A DNA stretch of 64,000 nt from Saxidomus purpurata (GCA_022818135.1 JAFMSR010000005.1:29695100-29759099); one strand, 5' to 3'. Positions 25,401 through 32,358 are shown, counted from the first letter of the stretch. Notes: generated from the letters alone by a model not told the origin. Numbers and translations are program-made.

Positions 25401-26322
25401 AGCAGTCTTTGATAGCGACTGTGTAGGTTTGAGGCCAAGCCGCCCATCAGTGCGGCTAGAGGTAGAAAACAGAAATATGAAAGGACATGTGATAGTAAGT
25501 ATATAGATTGTTACAACTGTCCATAGTACACTCATGTTTTACAGAATAACTGAATGTACATGTTTAACTCTGCCAACTAGTAGCTTCTGACAATCGTTGG
25601 ACAATATCGGGCAGTAATTAAAAAAACAGTCCAAGTTCCTGCCACAGTCGTGACATTTATTTACCCTAAACGTTGTACATTGTTTGTATTAAACAGTATG
25701 ATAGCATTAATTACTGTCTAATCCATACCAGGGATCTTTAATTGAAATCACACAAAATTTCCTAATGAACAGAATAGTGATGAGATGTCATTTGAAACAT
25801 TCACTTATGTCGTTTTAATAGCATGGTCATAGTTACAGTGGTCACAGATTTTTCAGTAAAAAATAAACATCCAATTTTAAAGTGAAACAGGAAGGTCTTT
25901 ATAAGCCAGCTGTCAGAAAGGGACCTAGTGTCAATACTGTGGTACGGACATAATGCGACTGTATGTGGTGTATTTGAATGTATTATAATTTTTGTTTCGA
26001 AGACTTGTCTGTTACTATACAGTTGTCTAGATCTTTCACGAACCACAGTGATCACATTTATAAGATTAAATTTAGAAAGGTTAATCAGGTATTAACAGCG
26101 CACGCATTAATTCCAGAGTCCTGCAAATGTACATGTAGCATTCTATTTCATGTAATTCTGCTAGTGATTTCATTTGTGATTGTTAAATTATTTCAGCCTG
26201 TTATTCACAATTACGGTCACGGTGGTGCGGGTGTAACACTACATTGGGGATGTGCGGAAGAAGTTTCACACCTTGTTACCGACATACTAAGAAAAGGCAG
26301 ACCTGGTGCAGCAAAATTGTGA
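7307..26322 (+). CDS. D-aspartate oxidase (D-amino-acid oxidase family), ten coding exons
   Basis: FAD flavoenzyme that oxidatively deaminates acidic D-amino acids to 2-oxo acids, ammonia and H2O2 in peroxisomes. Joining exons 7307-7494, 7844-7961, 8659-8735, 9687-9752, 10269-10323, 10737-10838, 11364-11437, 24705-24822, 25399-25494 and 26197-26322 keeps the frame and gives 339 aa, the family's usual length. All introns are GT-AG. Visible features are the N-terminal Rossmann motif [11 protein letters not shown], the central VNCTGIGAG motif, the substrate-site [12 protein letters not shown], the C-terminal [15 protein letters not shown], and a final AKL that fits a PTS1 peroxisome signal. KGDWN after LGG and the short YILPG segment favour D-aspartate over D-amino-acid oxidase; this is inference. 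Intron 7 is 13.3 kb because a Ty3/gypsy element sits in it. A splice acceptor at 7284-7286 implies a 5' untranslated exon upstream. Confidence 0.9.
7844..7961 (+). CDS. D-aspartate oxidase exon 2
   Basis: Acceptor AACTTCAG and donor GAG|GTATTA. It encodes [15 protein letters not shown] and [12 protein letters not shown], the segment after the flavin-binding loop, and ends in phase 0. Confidence 0.88.
8659..8735 (+). CDS. D-aspartate oxidase exon 3
   Basis: Acceptor ACCACAG and donor ATGAG|GTATGA. It encodes [19 protein letters not shown], typical of the family. It lies inside a longer open frame that starts in the intron and is not coding there. Confidence 0.87.
9687..9752 (+). CDS. D-aspartate oxidase exon 4
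   Basis: Pyrimidine-rich acceptor TTTCTTTCAG and donor AAAAG|GTTCAA. It encodes [20 protein letters not shown], the conserved segment in which the family binds substrate and reaches the dimer helix. Confidence 0.88.
10269..10323 (+). CDS. D-aspartate oxidase exon 5
   Basis: Short 55-nt exon between acceptor GTTTCAG and donor GAG|GTAATG. It encodes [18 protein letters not shown] and links phase 2 to phase 0. Confidence 0.82.
10737..10838 (+). CDS. D-aspartate oxidase exon 6
   Basis: Acceptor ATCTTTAG and donor AAGG|GTAACG. It encodes [13 protein letters not shown] followed by PVRGQVIR, the second conserved FAD-domain motif. Confidence 0.9.
11364..11437 (+). CDS. D-aspartate oxidase exon 7
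   Basis: Acceptor CAATTTAG and donor CCAGG|GTAGGT. It encodes [11 protein letters not shown] and CYILPG. The following intron (11438-24704) contains the retrotransposon. Confidence 0.88.
11438..12403. other. host part of intron 7, left of the retrotransposon
   Basis: No gene. From about 11885 the text GTCGTGCGTCGTGTTGCGTC followed by ACTGGGCCAGTTTCAATCC has the look of an interspersed bivalve repeat into which the retrotransposon landed. That family is an impression, not a match. Confidence 0.35.
12404..12407. repeat. target-site duplication, left
   Basis: TGAC directly before the 5' LTR, repeated at 23272-23275 directly after the 3' LTR. Confidence 0.88.
12408..13364 (+). repeat. 5' LTR
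   Basis: 957 bp with terminal inverted bases TGTAA and TTACA. AATAAA at 13294-13299 is the likely polyadenylation signal, which would place the R/U5 boundary shortly after. An 82-codon open frame (12913-13161) occurs identically in both LTRs and is not considered a gene. Confidence 0.95.
13366..13383 (+). promoter_or_regulatory. primer-binding site
   Basis: TGGCGCCCAACATGGGAC starts two bases after the LTR. TGGCGCCC followed by a GGGAC-like end resembles the lysine-tRNA-type sites of retroelements. The priming tRNA was not matched base by base. Confidence 0.7.
13384..16196 (+). other. 2.8-kb untranslated leader of the retrotransposon
   Basis: Stretch between the primer-binding site and gag with no coding capacity. 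The last kilobase is A/G-rich on the plus strand. It contains five tandem 26-bp units between about 15869 and 16000 (GTGAACAATTCTGTGAAAAG plus AATTTA). This is long for a leader and might hold packaging or promoter signals; no function can be read directly. Confidence 0.6.
15869..16000 (+). repeat. 26-bp tandem repeats in the retrotransposon leader
   Basis: Five units of about 26 bp. The first and last are degenerate and the middle ones nearly identical. They end about 200 bases before the gag ATG. Confidence 0.85.
16197..17393 (+). CDS. Gag polyprotein of the Ty3/gypsy element
   Basis: 398 aa structural protein that assembles the particle and binds element RNA. The N-terminal third is proline-rich. 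A gag capsid region follows at about residues 100-260 ([32 protein letters not shown]), of the PNMA/ZCCHC12-like kind by impression. Next come an RG-rich stretch ([11 protein letters not shown], about 330-350) and two perfect CX2CX4HX4C zinc knuckles at 363-376 ([14 protein letters not shown]) and 382-395 ([14 protein letters not shown]). The start ATG opens directly into MSEEKKLG and is the first in the frame. It ends in TGA just after the second knuckle, 25 bases before the pol frame opens. Confidence 0.93.
   Translation: MSEEKKLGVATGGDPKVVISEEDKKLLAAFHKLKIKTKIESAEDLATFMSDFGKEPEKEKKPGILPPSPAFPFGTLPPATSPILLVPPAGAPTISTKPGAFQFPKFSYFYGEDNKGDVSYETFKFEVESVIAEHVFPAEQVLLGIRRAVKGNASDVIRRLGIGATVSEVLHKLDSTFGNVETRESILQKFYSTRQKPQESITNYAHRLEEAFAQAVTLKGLKKTDEEILKQVLHQGLRPELRHLSSYKCDTVLDYDRFKIELRKIEADVNSDVEKKKCNAAVNVEKKETSEFSEVKDLLKSLHHRIDLLEQKQTTDPNQYRGSYRGPRHYRGRFNSDRGRGRGDSYRGSFQRPTGTNTMQPLCHNCNKRGHIARECRAPRLCFNCNREGHFARDCPNM
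17416..21861 (+). CDS. Pol polyprotein: protease, reverse transcriptase, RNase H, integrase
   Basis: The frame is open from 17416 (after TAA at 17413-17415) to TGA at 21861, about 1,481 codons. There is no ATG near the start, so it must be made as a Gag-Pol fusion. Aspartic protease: LLDTGS with DTG at 17506-17514. Reverse transcriptase: YLDD at 18862-18873, preceded by [18 protein letters not shown]. RNase H: ELHIDAST near 19325. Integrase: HHCC zinc finger (H-x3-H near 20089, CKRC near 20194), then catalytic D, D and E in VCMDYL, IHSDQG and GICERF. A GPY/F-like module (VGDKVLVKI to HLYPV) follows. The last ~240 residues are an acidic, low-complexity tail, unusual for the family. Catalytic residues look intact, so this copy may be active except for the gag-pol junction problem. 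Confidence 0.93.
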   Translation, partial: CGHRKNDPNLIGSTNETQIAINDIPTTALLDTGSCVSVITKSFYDNNLSGIDIQPLQEILHIECADGERLPYLGFIEVELKITNGLPDSKAQPCLFLITPDTEYSSRTPVIIGTNIIQEILSDCKSTHGDRFLQTANLQTAWYLTLRCLVIRENLLKRNKNRLAILRSATPEKIMIKPNESVTIKCYTDKELEYQPTTAIIQEAEDASLPADLDVTPGVIHYEYGKNQQVSVNISNLTTNTVTLSPKAIICELQPATVDQEVFNRIEEKEMYDTVVEEVQIDNGNQLTDSQRKQIKDLLQKHKAIFSTGDTDIGQCSKIKHRIDLLDDTPFKQRHRRIPPMMIDEIRNHMEQLLAAGIIRKSRSPWCSNVVLVKKKNGKMRMCIDYRMLNRKSVKDSYALPRIEEIFDVLKGSKYFSTIDQKSGYHQVEIEELHKERTAFTLGPLGFFEFNKMPFGLSNSPATYQRLMEECLGDFNMKICVIYLDDLIIFSKTFEEHLINLDLVLTRLKECNLKLSSEKCFFIQQKVNFLGHVVSESGIETDPTKIEKVKNWPTPKNADELRSFLAFASYYRRFIKDFSLITRPLADLLPPTSSKKSKKVQKTWMWTDKEQDIFENLKVTLSSPPILAYADFDLPFELHIDASTKALGAVLYQVQDNAKRVIAYASRSLTKSEKNYAAFKLEFLALKWAVTEKFADYLTLKHFTVVTDSNPLTHILTSAKLDATGQRWASTLGQFNFDIMYRPGIKNSDADAMSRYPYTEINEDDNQMIKLDNEVVKTICSTITCSPLIYSLPCTNFDIVEATETGQTMAQIELREIRRSQRQDALIERWRRAVIDKRLPHRTFDKDDTIMRRNFNTFRMKRGILYRHVERDNVDQLVIPNCYREDVLKGLHDHVGHPGRERTVALLHERYFWPRMSVDVDKWVSKCKRCLLRKSSTNSRAPLVSITTTYPLEMVCMDYLTIEPSKGGITNVLVITDHFTKFAMAIPTRNQLAKTTAEAFYNNFIVHYGIPTSIHSDQGANFQSEIMKELCKLTNMKKSRTSVYHAMGNGICERFNRSLLDMLGTLETWQKSDWKKYMPSLVYAYNSTPHETTKVSPYELMFGRKPKLPIDAVFQEATNATLEKTETDYLMELKNHIQTTQRIVQEHTKKAQEKQKKFFDKKARAVTVTVGDKVLVKILKFEGKHKISDKFEEDLYTVVEQPIQQIPVFKVKSEKSGIVKTLHRNHLYPVQDHDITMNDRDEPIPVPESLSKDEEKDVQKKEQKQNRTSDVTSDSEESDGEGYTYVTHTYSHGDAHIPKSKINLTDVVLEKQTSDIIPTEDHVINVVNEEATQEHATGNIDIGTESDNQSDHHREDIVTAGIDKETPQIDQEILVQEENDAATTVIEEQQDTEEAHEDSEETDDVNKVTRPKELYLPKPAPRRSQRDKRQPKWFDSYHMKQMVMARPFDTKLNALEVLMNSGVLNEVDVEVAHKLLQAVMK
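21862..22314 (+). other. pol-to-LTR spacer with candidate polypurine tracts
   Basis: No coding frame. A purine-rich stretch GGGAGGGACAAAG lies at about 21969, some 340 bases before the LTR. The bases directly before the LTR (GCGCGGAAGTG) are only weakly purine-rich. Which one primes plus-strand synthesis is unclear. Confidence 0.45.
22315..23271 (+). repeat. 3' LTR
   Basis: Colinear with the 5' LTR at a constant offset of 9907 bases, with no gap. AATAAA at 23201-23206 would serve as the polyadenylation signal of the element RNA. Confidence 0.95.
23272..23275. repeat. target-site duplication, right
   Basis: TGAC, matching 12404-12407. Confidence 0.88.
23276..24704. other. host part of intron 7, right of the retrotransposon
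   Basis: AT-rich intron sequence without a supportable gene. It ends in the acceptor of exon 8. Confidence 0.5.
24705..24822 (+). CDS. D-aspartate oxidase exon 8
   Basis: Acceptor ACTTTACAG and donor ACG|GTGAGT. It encodes [13 protein letters not shown]. The phase matches exon 7 across the 13.3-kb intron. Confidence 0.89.
25399..25494 (+). CDS. D-aspartate oxidase exon 9
   Basis: Acceptor ATGTTACAG and donor ATA|GTAAGT. It encodes [12 protein letters not shown], containing the arginine that binds the substrate carboxylate in this family. Confidence 0.9.
26197..26322 (+). CDS. D-aspartate oxidase exon 10 (terminal)
   Basis: Acceptor ATTATTTCAG. It encodes [15 protein letters not shown] and the C-terminal GAAKL, with TGA at 26320-26322. 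AKL fits a peroxisomal PTS1. Confidence 0.92.
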   Translation, partial: PVIHNYGHGGAGVTLHWGCAEEVSHLVTDILRKGRPGAAKL

Positions 26323-26401
26323 TATAGACACATACTGTACCAGAATGGTACACCTAATAATCAGTCAGACTAACTATACATTATTTATGCAGTACAATAA
26401 G

Positions 26402-26407
26402 AATAAA
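26402..26407 (+). terminator. polyadenylation signal of D-aspartate oxidase
   Basis: AATAAA lies 80 bases after the stop codon and is the first canonical hexamer downstream. Confidence 0.65.
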
Positions 26408-26995
26408 GTGCCTATGTATATGTTTATTTTTTATTCAAAGTATGTGTTTTGTTCATTATTTTCATTAATTTTATGTCAAATCACATGAAACTTTTTTGTG
26501 CCAGTTTCATATTATATCTCTGTAAATGAAAACAAAGAGTTGCCAATTTGACACCTTTAATGTAAAAAAAACAAGAACATGAGAAACCCCGAAAATACGA
26601 GAAACAGGGATAGAATCTACATACAAAACGCGCATTCCTACAATACTCATACTATTTCATAAAGATAAATACCATTGAATGAATAAATTATCCATACTAT
26701 CCACAAAAGCATACGTGTCAGTTTCCACATTTCGCTGCTCAGTAAGCCTATCTAAATTAAATTAAAGTTGAGATAGAGACTTCTGGGCTGCGTTTCATCA
26801 AAGCTCTTAGGACAGAATTTAATCTTAATCGTTTTATCGGTCCATATCTCCGAAAAACAAGGCAAATTTGATACCATATATAGAAGCATATGCAATAAGT
26901 ACTGGTATATTTTTCAGAAAGACATTATAGTATACCAAGAAAATATGGAATTATATTACAAAAACTTCCCCTTTGCCATCTCTTAAAGTTAGCGG
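26408..26995. other. spacer after D-aspartate oxidase
   Basis: AT-rich, with only short open frames. No repeat or gene was recognised. Confidence 0.45.
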
Positions 26996-27870
26996 CCTAG
27001 CGGCCTGAAGATGGCGGCCTGGCGGCTTAGCAGCCTGAAGTCGGAGGCCTGAAGTTGGCGGCCTAAAGTTGGTGATCTAGCGGCTTGAAGTTGGCGGCCT
27101 GGCGGCCTGAAGTTGGCAGCCTAGCGGCCCACCGGCACAGCGGCCTGAAGTTTGCGGCCTACCGGCCTCTGGGCCTAGCGGCCTGGCGGCCCAGCGGCCT
27201 GAGGTTGGCGGCCTGTGTATTTTTGATATAAATTACTTACAAATTACGCCTTGTATAAACAAATAAAATAAAAACAAACATTAAAGCTCAACTGAACACA
27301 AAAAAAGAAATTGCAGATAACGGCCTAGCGGCCTGAAGTTGGCGGCCCAGCGGCCTAGCGGCTTGAAGTTGGCGGCCTAGAGGCCTGGCAGCCTACCGAC
27401 CTAAAGTTGGCGTTAGCAAGAGATCTCTTTAAATTACGCCTTGTATAAACAAATTAAATAAAAACTCACGTTAAAAGGCAACTGAACACACAAAGAAAGA
27501 AATGTGCAGTTAACGGCCTAGCTCGTAGCTATTTAAATACAAACTTATCGAAATGATGGATTTTAATATAAAAGCAAATGTTATTCTGATGCTGTGTTTG
27601 GGAAAGTGACGTCACATTGTTTATAACGTTACGTTACAAGTAATTCACACGATTCGTCTCACATACGGGGGTGGGGTAAGATGAGATTTTCCTGCACTGG
27701 TAAAAACTGCAGATATGCTAGTGTATGTTAGAAATTACGTCTCGTACAAAAAAATAAATAAACACTCACATTAAAGCTCAACTGAACACACAAAAAGGAA
27801 AGGTGCAGTTAATGGCCCGGCAGCCTGGCGGCCTGAAGTTGGCAGCCTAGCGGCCTGAAGTTGGCGGACT
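26996..27870. repeat. GGCC-rich composite satellite, forward orientation
   Basis: Blocks of a ~14-22 bp unit (GCGGCCTGAAGTTGGCGGCC, GCGGCCTAGCGG) at about 26996-27215, 27322-27412 and 27814-27870. They alternate with an AT-rich linker containing AAATTACGCCTTGTATAAAC and TTAAAGCTCAACTGAACACA. Linker plus block repeats at least three times, so this is a higher-order repeat. The same family recurs inverted at 58866-60190. Confidence 0.88.
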
Positions 27871-28080
27871 ATGTATTTTTATTTAAAAAAAACAATACTT
27901 AGAACTTACACCTACATTGTAATACAAATAAATTAATCGAAACTCACATTTACGCTCACTTGAACAAAAATTGGCCCAGCGACATGAGCTTGTTGCTATG
28001 TATTTTTAACAAAAATGAATTAGAAATTATGAATTGTATAAACAAATAAATGAACAATCATAAGCTGAATTGAACACTCC

Positions 28081-28293
28081 AAGTGAAGTTGGCAGTAGCA
28101 ATAGTTAGCAGTAGCAAAAACGTGAAAGTAGTAATAGCAGTAGTTAGCAGTAGCAGTAGCAAAAACGTGAAGTTGGCAGTAGCAGCAGCTGGCAGTAGCA
28201 GTAGCTGGCAGTAGCAGTAGCAAACACGTGAAGTTGGCAGTAGCAGAAGTTGGCAGTAGCAGTATTTAGCAGTAGCAGTAGCAGTAGCAAATG
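28081..28293. repeat. GCAGTA/GTAGCA microsatellite-like tract
   Basis: Degenerate hexamer repeats (GGCAGTAGCAGTAGC, AAAACGTGAAGTTGGCAGT). Minus-strand frames rich in Leu, Ala and Thr here only translate the repeat. Confidence 0.85.
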
Positions 28294-28709
28294 ATAACTC
28301 AGAACGATTGGGCCTAGGAAGGAAATTTTTTTCGAAGGTGGGGGGTGGGGGGAGGGCAGGGGGATCAAGGTCACTGTAACTAAAAATAGATCTTTTTTTC
28401 GAAAATATTTTTCGATCAATAAATTGTTTAAGCAAAACAGTGACTGAACATCTTACTTGTAATGGATTTGTTTCTGTTTAATTTCAGCTATGAGATCAAA
28501 CTTGTTGTGCTTTTACACTATAAAACAAATAACTGGGATACACCTAGCCTAAATTCAAGGCCCAAAATAGTCTTCTTGACGTCGTGTTGTTCCGCATGCT
28601 GTATTACTTCGTTTCATTTAAATTCGTTACTTTATGCCTTCATATATTTCTTGTTTGCAATGGTTAAAATGTTACGCTTGATTATAAATATGGGAGAAGA
28701 TGTGTAGAA

Positions 28710-28777
28710 GGCCGGAAAGCTCAGTCGGTTGAGCGTTTGCCCTGTAAAACGAAGAACCCGAGTTCATGTCCCGGTCA
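28710..28777 (+). repeat. tRNA-derived SINE head, copy 1
   Basis: tRNA-like sequence with an A box (AGCTCAGTCGGTTGAGCG) and a B box (GAGTTCATGTCCC). The acceptor stem pairs poorly and the B box departs from GGTTCGAATCC, so it is not a working tRNA. The preceding bases (GAAGATGTGTAG) also occur before copies 2 and 3, which marks a repeat family. Confidence 0.75.
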
Positions 28778-28940
28778 TGCTGTACATGTTTCTCGCCCTG
28801 TAAAATTTGGCGCCGTGCCAACTTTGATCATGTTAGTCAGGATCCGACGTCTGTAATTGATTCGTTTGGTGGTACTCGCTGCAATTATGAGTCGTATTTC
28901 AACGTGATCGGGAAGAATGAATAGGGAAGACGATGTGTAG

Positions 28941-28980
28941 GCGACCGGATAGCTCAGTCGGTAAAGCATGTGCCATGTAA
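28941..28980 (+). repeat. tRNA-derived SINE head, copy 2 (truncated)
   Basis: GACCGGATAGCTCAGTCGGT matches the A-box half of copy 1, with the same GATGTGTAG lead-in. The sequence then changes abruptly at about 28981 to AGTATAGGGTGG, so the B-box half is missing. The break could be the left end of the neighbouring Polinton. Confidence 0.7.
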
Positions 28981-29019
28981 GTAGTATAGGGTGGCAGTAT
29001 GGAAAAAATATGGCGATAT

Positions 29020-29180
29020 GGTACCCTATGGGAATTTGCATGTTAAACCAGGGTCATGCAGGAGTTATCTTTTCTTGCCCTTGGGTGATATGGTACCGTG
29101 TATGGGCAGTATGGTACCGTGTACTGGAACCGTCGTGATATGGTACCGTGTATGGGCAGTATGAAACCGTGTATAGGAAC
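29020..29180. repeat. GGTACC-containing tandem repeats near the Polinton left end
   Basis: Repeats of ATATGGTACCGTGTATGGGC with AGTATG between them, about three to four copies. The start of the block at 28983 reads AGTATAGGGTGGCAGTATGG. An AG start fits Polinton termini, but no matching inverted copy was found on the right. Confidence 0.6.
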
Positions 29181-29501
29181 TCTATAGGGATAGCATGACA
29201 CCCTATGGTGTCACCATGGGAATTTCTCCATACACAGGGGTACTAGGATTACTAAACAAATCCTGGTAGGTTCCTATATTAGAATATAAGCCCTCAATGG
29301 GTGAACTTTTGTTTTTGTGTCTAACAAAGAAGGAGGAGAAACACGTTTTAGTTTTGGTGTCTTTTATTGAATAATTTATTATTAACAAGAACAAAGTAAT
29401 CAAAGCATTGTGAACAAGCATTATGAACAAACATTGAAACAAGTCGTTATAAACAAGAACACGCATTATGAACAAGCATTGAAACAATCATTATGAACAC
29501 A

Positions 29502-29736
29502 TTATGACCAATAAATGTCACTATGTAAGACGAGCCGTTCAAAACTTTTTGTTGTAACTTGTTTTCTGATCAATGGCTGCAAGATGTCTACCACGGCTGT
29601 CTCTAGATCCCTTTTAAGTTGGTCTAAATTGTAGTCAAAATGATCCTGTTCATACTTTGTCTTTTTTCTCAGGACGAGGTTAAGACACGACTTCCATATA
29701 GGCTTTCTCTAGCTTATTCTCATAGTCCTCTTCCAT
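29502..29736 (-). pseudogene. small gene downstream of the capsid gene, frameshifted
   Basis: An ATG at 29736, 18 bases after the capsid stop, opens a short frame (MEEDYENKLEKAY) that stops after 18 codons. A second frame, one base over, is then open for about 60 codons (KYEQDHFDYNLDQLKRDLET) to TAA at 29502-29504. The composition is charged and helix-prone. Spacing and orientation suggest one ~75-aa Polinton gene broken by a frameshift near 29690. The function is not recognised, and it could be chance. Confidence 0.45.
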
Positions 29737-29753
29737 GATGGTAAATAGTATGA

Positions 29754-31043
29754 TTAATAGTCCGTGATCACTTCTCTGATACCGTTGATTTCAATCTGAT
29801 TGTCGTATTCAACATACACGAGCACGTTGATCGGGTGATCGAGTGGTGCAGCAAACTGAAGCTCTATACGTAGGTTCCCCGTTTTTATAGGATGGAGCTG
29901 TCCTTCACTCCCTTGATCAGCCGTCAGATCAAATCCCCACAGTGTGTAGCCGTCCTTATACTCGACCATTGTGAGGCCCATGGTCCGATTGAAACCGAGA
30001 GCTCCAATGGCTTGATGCAGCCCCACGTAGGACCTTAAGCATTCTCCTTCTGCAAAGTTCGGATAGTAAGCTCGGTTGGTTTTACCATCAACGCTGACCT
30101 CTATTTTTGACAGTCCAAAAGGTTGAAAATCAAGAGGGTTACTGGCGAAGGTTCCATTCATGAAGGCATTTCTGACCATGCCAATGAATAAGCGTTTTGG
30201 CAGCTGTCCTTGGAAAAGATGGTCTTCAATTTTGGATCTTTGACCTCCAGAGATAGTGAAGGTTTTAACCTGTACTCGTCGGATGGGGAATCTCATGTTT
30301 TGGTCAGCAATCATCTTATTTAAATTGTTGGCCACCGCAGGAAGCAGGTCGACAGTGCGAACGTTGAATCCGGCTTGTAGAAACTGGATTTTGACAGCTT
30401 CTTGAGCAATTGCGCAGAACTCTGGACTGGTCTTATTGAGTCGGAGTCGTATCTCTATACCGTTAGGTAGGTATTTATCTTGTAAGAACATATCTAGATG
30501 CAATCGTCCACGCAGTTCCAGACTTCGGCTGCGATGAATGTTCAATCGTCGATTTTTAAATCCAGCATTGTCTTCGTCGTGACCATTGTCTTGCATATGT
30601 CCTGTCGTATCCTTGATCCAAAGTTCCGTCGACTTTAAGGGTGTTGTTTTCACGTGAGGCGCATAAGATAGTAGATTCTCCAGGTACGCCTTATACGGAT
30701 AGGTGTCTGAGGTATTGCTGACCAGCTTATTGTTCAGATACAGGTCCACACTACTGAACAGACTGTGAAAAAAGTTGTTGACCACGGAAGCGTGTGTGTC
30801 AGCCGCTAAATCTGATCCATCGCCTTTGACGACCTTGACCTTCAAGTACAAGAAGGTCTGATTGAGATCTGTCCACTTTTCAGTTTGTGCTGGAATGATG
30901 AATTCAATTGGAGCCGTATTGTCCAGCGCTGATATAGGATAATGTTCTGTCCACTGGCTATCTTGCATGGCTGTCATGGTAGGTGGAACCGATATCACAT
31001 CCAATTCCGATTTACTACACTCGCAGGAACCGTGTTGCATCAT
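29754..31043 (-). CDS. Polinton major capsid protein (F54H12.2-like, double jelly-roll)
   Basis: 429 aa, intact. It matches the invertebrate family annotated as F54H12.2-like, taken to be the double jelly-roll major capsid protein of Polintons and adintoviruses. It forms the hexons of an icosahedral shell. Diagnostic segments are NTAPIEFIIPAQTEKWTDLN near the N-terminus, SVDLYLNNKLVS, YPYKAYLENLLSY, and the C-terminal VLVYVEYDNQIEINGIREV. The start at 31043 is the first ATG (MMQHGSCECS). It follows the 137-aa basic protein gene after 43 bases. Identification rests on remembered family patterns rather than an alignment. An open 429-codon frame among decayed neighbours is notable. Confidence 0.85.
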   Translation of the reverse strand: MMQHGSCECSKSELDVISVPPTMTAMQDSQWTEHYPISALDNTAPIEFIIPAQTEKWTDLNQTFLYLKVKVVKGDGSDLAADTHASVVNNFFHSLFSSVDLYLNNKLVSNTSDTYPYKAYLENLLSYAPHVKTTPLKSTELWIKDTTGHMQDNGHDEDNAGFKNRRLNIHRSRSLELRGRLHLDMFLQDKYLPNGIEIRLRLNKTSPEFCAIAQEAVKIQFLQAGFNVRTVDLLPAVANNLNKMIADQNMRFPIRRVQVKTFTISGGQRSKIEDHLFQGQLPKRLFIGMVRNAFMNGTFASNPLDFQPFGLSKIEVSVDGKTNRAYYPNFAEGECLRSYVGLHQAIGALGFNRTMGLTMVEYKDGYTLWGFDLTADQGSEGQLHPIKTGNLRIELQFAAPLDHPINVLVYVEYDNQIEINGIREVITDY

Positions 31044-31086
31044 GATGATGATTCAAGTGATAAAATCCAATGATTAAATCCAATGA

Positions 31087-31500
31087 TTAATCAAATATAT
31101 CTAGAGCTCGTTTTTTCAGCTGTCTCCGACGATGTCTGGAAGTCTTTTGCCAAGCTTTCAGTGGACGTCTCCTTTTTATGCCTTTCTTTTTCCTGGACGG
31201 ACGATTAGTGTGTGGCTTGGTACCTGTCAGCTTGTTAAGCAGCGTGGTTCCTAACGATCTGGCAGCTACTTTTCCAACGGAAGTCAAGGCTTTCTTGGCC
31301 CGAGATTGCAAGACGCGAGCAGGGCTCTCTCTTGTCAGGATCATTTCCCCAGCGGCTTTCATTCCTTCGTTTTTCAAAGCATTCAATGCGGATTTGGCGG
31401 CTGGCATTAACAACGGGATCGCCGATTTGATGGCCGATTTGAACATACTTCCCAGTCCTTGACCATACTGACGCGGTATACCACGATACACAGGATGCAT
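31087..31500 (-). CDS. Polinton basic virion protein (pVI/pX-like)
   Basis: 137 aa, intact. The N-terminal half is glycine- and alanine-rich with a predicted amphipathic helix (GSMFKSAIKSAIPLLMPAAK). The C-terminal half is strongly basic (PSRKKKGIKRRRPLKAW, SRHRRRQLKKRA) and ends DIFD. Small proteins of this build lie next to the capsid genes in Polintons and adintoviruses and are compared with adenovirus minor core or membrane-lytic proteins. The role here is inferred. The start lies directly after the penton stop with no gap, and the major capsid gene follows. Confidence 0.7.
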   Translation of the reverse strand: MHPVYRGIPRQYGQGLGSMFKSAIKSAIPLLMPAAKSALNALKNEGMKAAGEMILTRESPARVLQSRAKKALTSVGKVAARSLGTTLLNKLTGTKPHTNRPSRKKKGIKRRRPLKAWQKTSRHRRRQLKKRALDIFD

Positions 31501-32358
31501 TTAGAAAGGTAGGGTTGACTTTTTTCTAAAGTGCAACTTGACCATTGACTTGCCACTGACGAACTGAACCAGTTGTCCCAAATCGCTCCTTATATTGATA
31601 CCGATTTCATCAAACTTGGACTTGGCAATGGGGACGTAATGCAGGTTGACAAATTCTTGATGATGGTGGTTGACACGACCTCCTCCTTTTCCTCCTGTGA
31701 ACGGCACGACTCTTAACAGTGGGGCTTCGATGTCTCCAACGAGGGTATATTCGGCCAGATCCGAATAAATAAACAAATGATTGCATCCGACATTGAGATC
31801 CACCCCGTACGGAAAAGGATCAGGATGTTGCGGGAAGATATCCGACGAGTCGTTGGTTTTTGCTCCTAACTTGAGAGCGAGATTCGGGTGGAAGAGGACT
31901 CCAATGTGCGTCTGTCGACTTTTCTCATTGAAATTCACACGTTGCGTTCCTTTGGAATAGGCGAGATGAAACACGATACCTTTTTGATGAAACACCTCTC
32001 CCAGCGTCTGTTGAATGGCGTTATCGATTTCCTCCATCAAGTGAGCAGGTGTCGCATACACACCGGCTTTGAAGCAGAGCGACACAATATACTGAGTCGC
32101 TTGCTTTTGGCATTTGTTGATCACTTTTGCAAACTCTTTACCTAAACTTGGATCCATCGTGATGATATCAAAATGCGCTTCCTGTTCAGTGATGTTCACA
32201 ATTTGAGAGGGAATGATGAGTTCGACTAGAGCCATTTCCTACTCCTCTTTATTGAGTTCCATAGGTTTCATCAATTTGGTACGAAACTCACTTTGCGTAT
32301 TGCGAGGAAACAAAGTCATGGAACTGTCACTGAGCACGGTGATGTAAAACGAATTCAT
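31501..32358 (-). pseudogene. Polinton penton / minor capsid protein, split by a nonsense codon
   Basis: Expected to form the pentameric vertices through a single jelly-roll. The gene opens at ATG 32358 with the family's N-terminal pattern (MNSFYITVLSDSSMTLFP). After 39 codons the frame hits TAG at 32239-32241. The same frame then continues for 245 codons (DLNVGCNHLFIYSDLAEYTL, LLRVVPFTGGKGGG) to 31501. The second ATG at 32235 would give a 244-aa protein without the conserved N-terminus. The stop is a single-codon lesion with no length change, so it looks like a point mutation. The gene starts 31 bases after the integrase stop and abuts the basic virion protein. Confidence 0.82.

Noticed and set aside
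28020..28435. Leucine-rich minus-strand frames resembling membrane segments
   Set aside because: They are repeat translations of the GCAGTA tract.
28710..28777. Functional tRNA gene
   Set aside because: A and B boxes are present, but the acceptor stem is mispaired, the B box is degenerate and related copies exist; it is a SINE head.
31178..31462. Plus-strand frame opposite the basic virion protein, and similar shadows over the Polinton
   Set aside because: The minus-strand genes explain these regions; the plus-strand frames show no family pattern.
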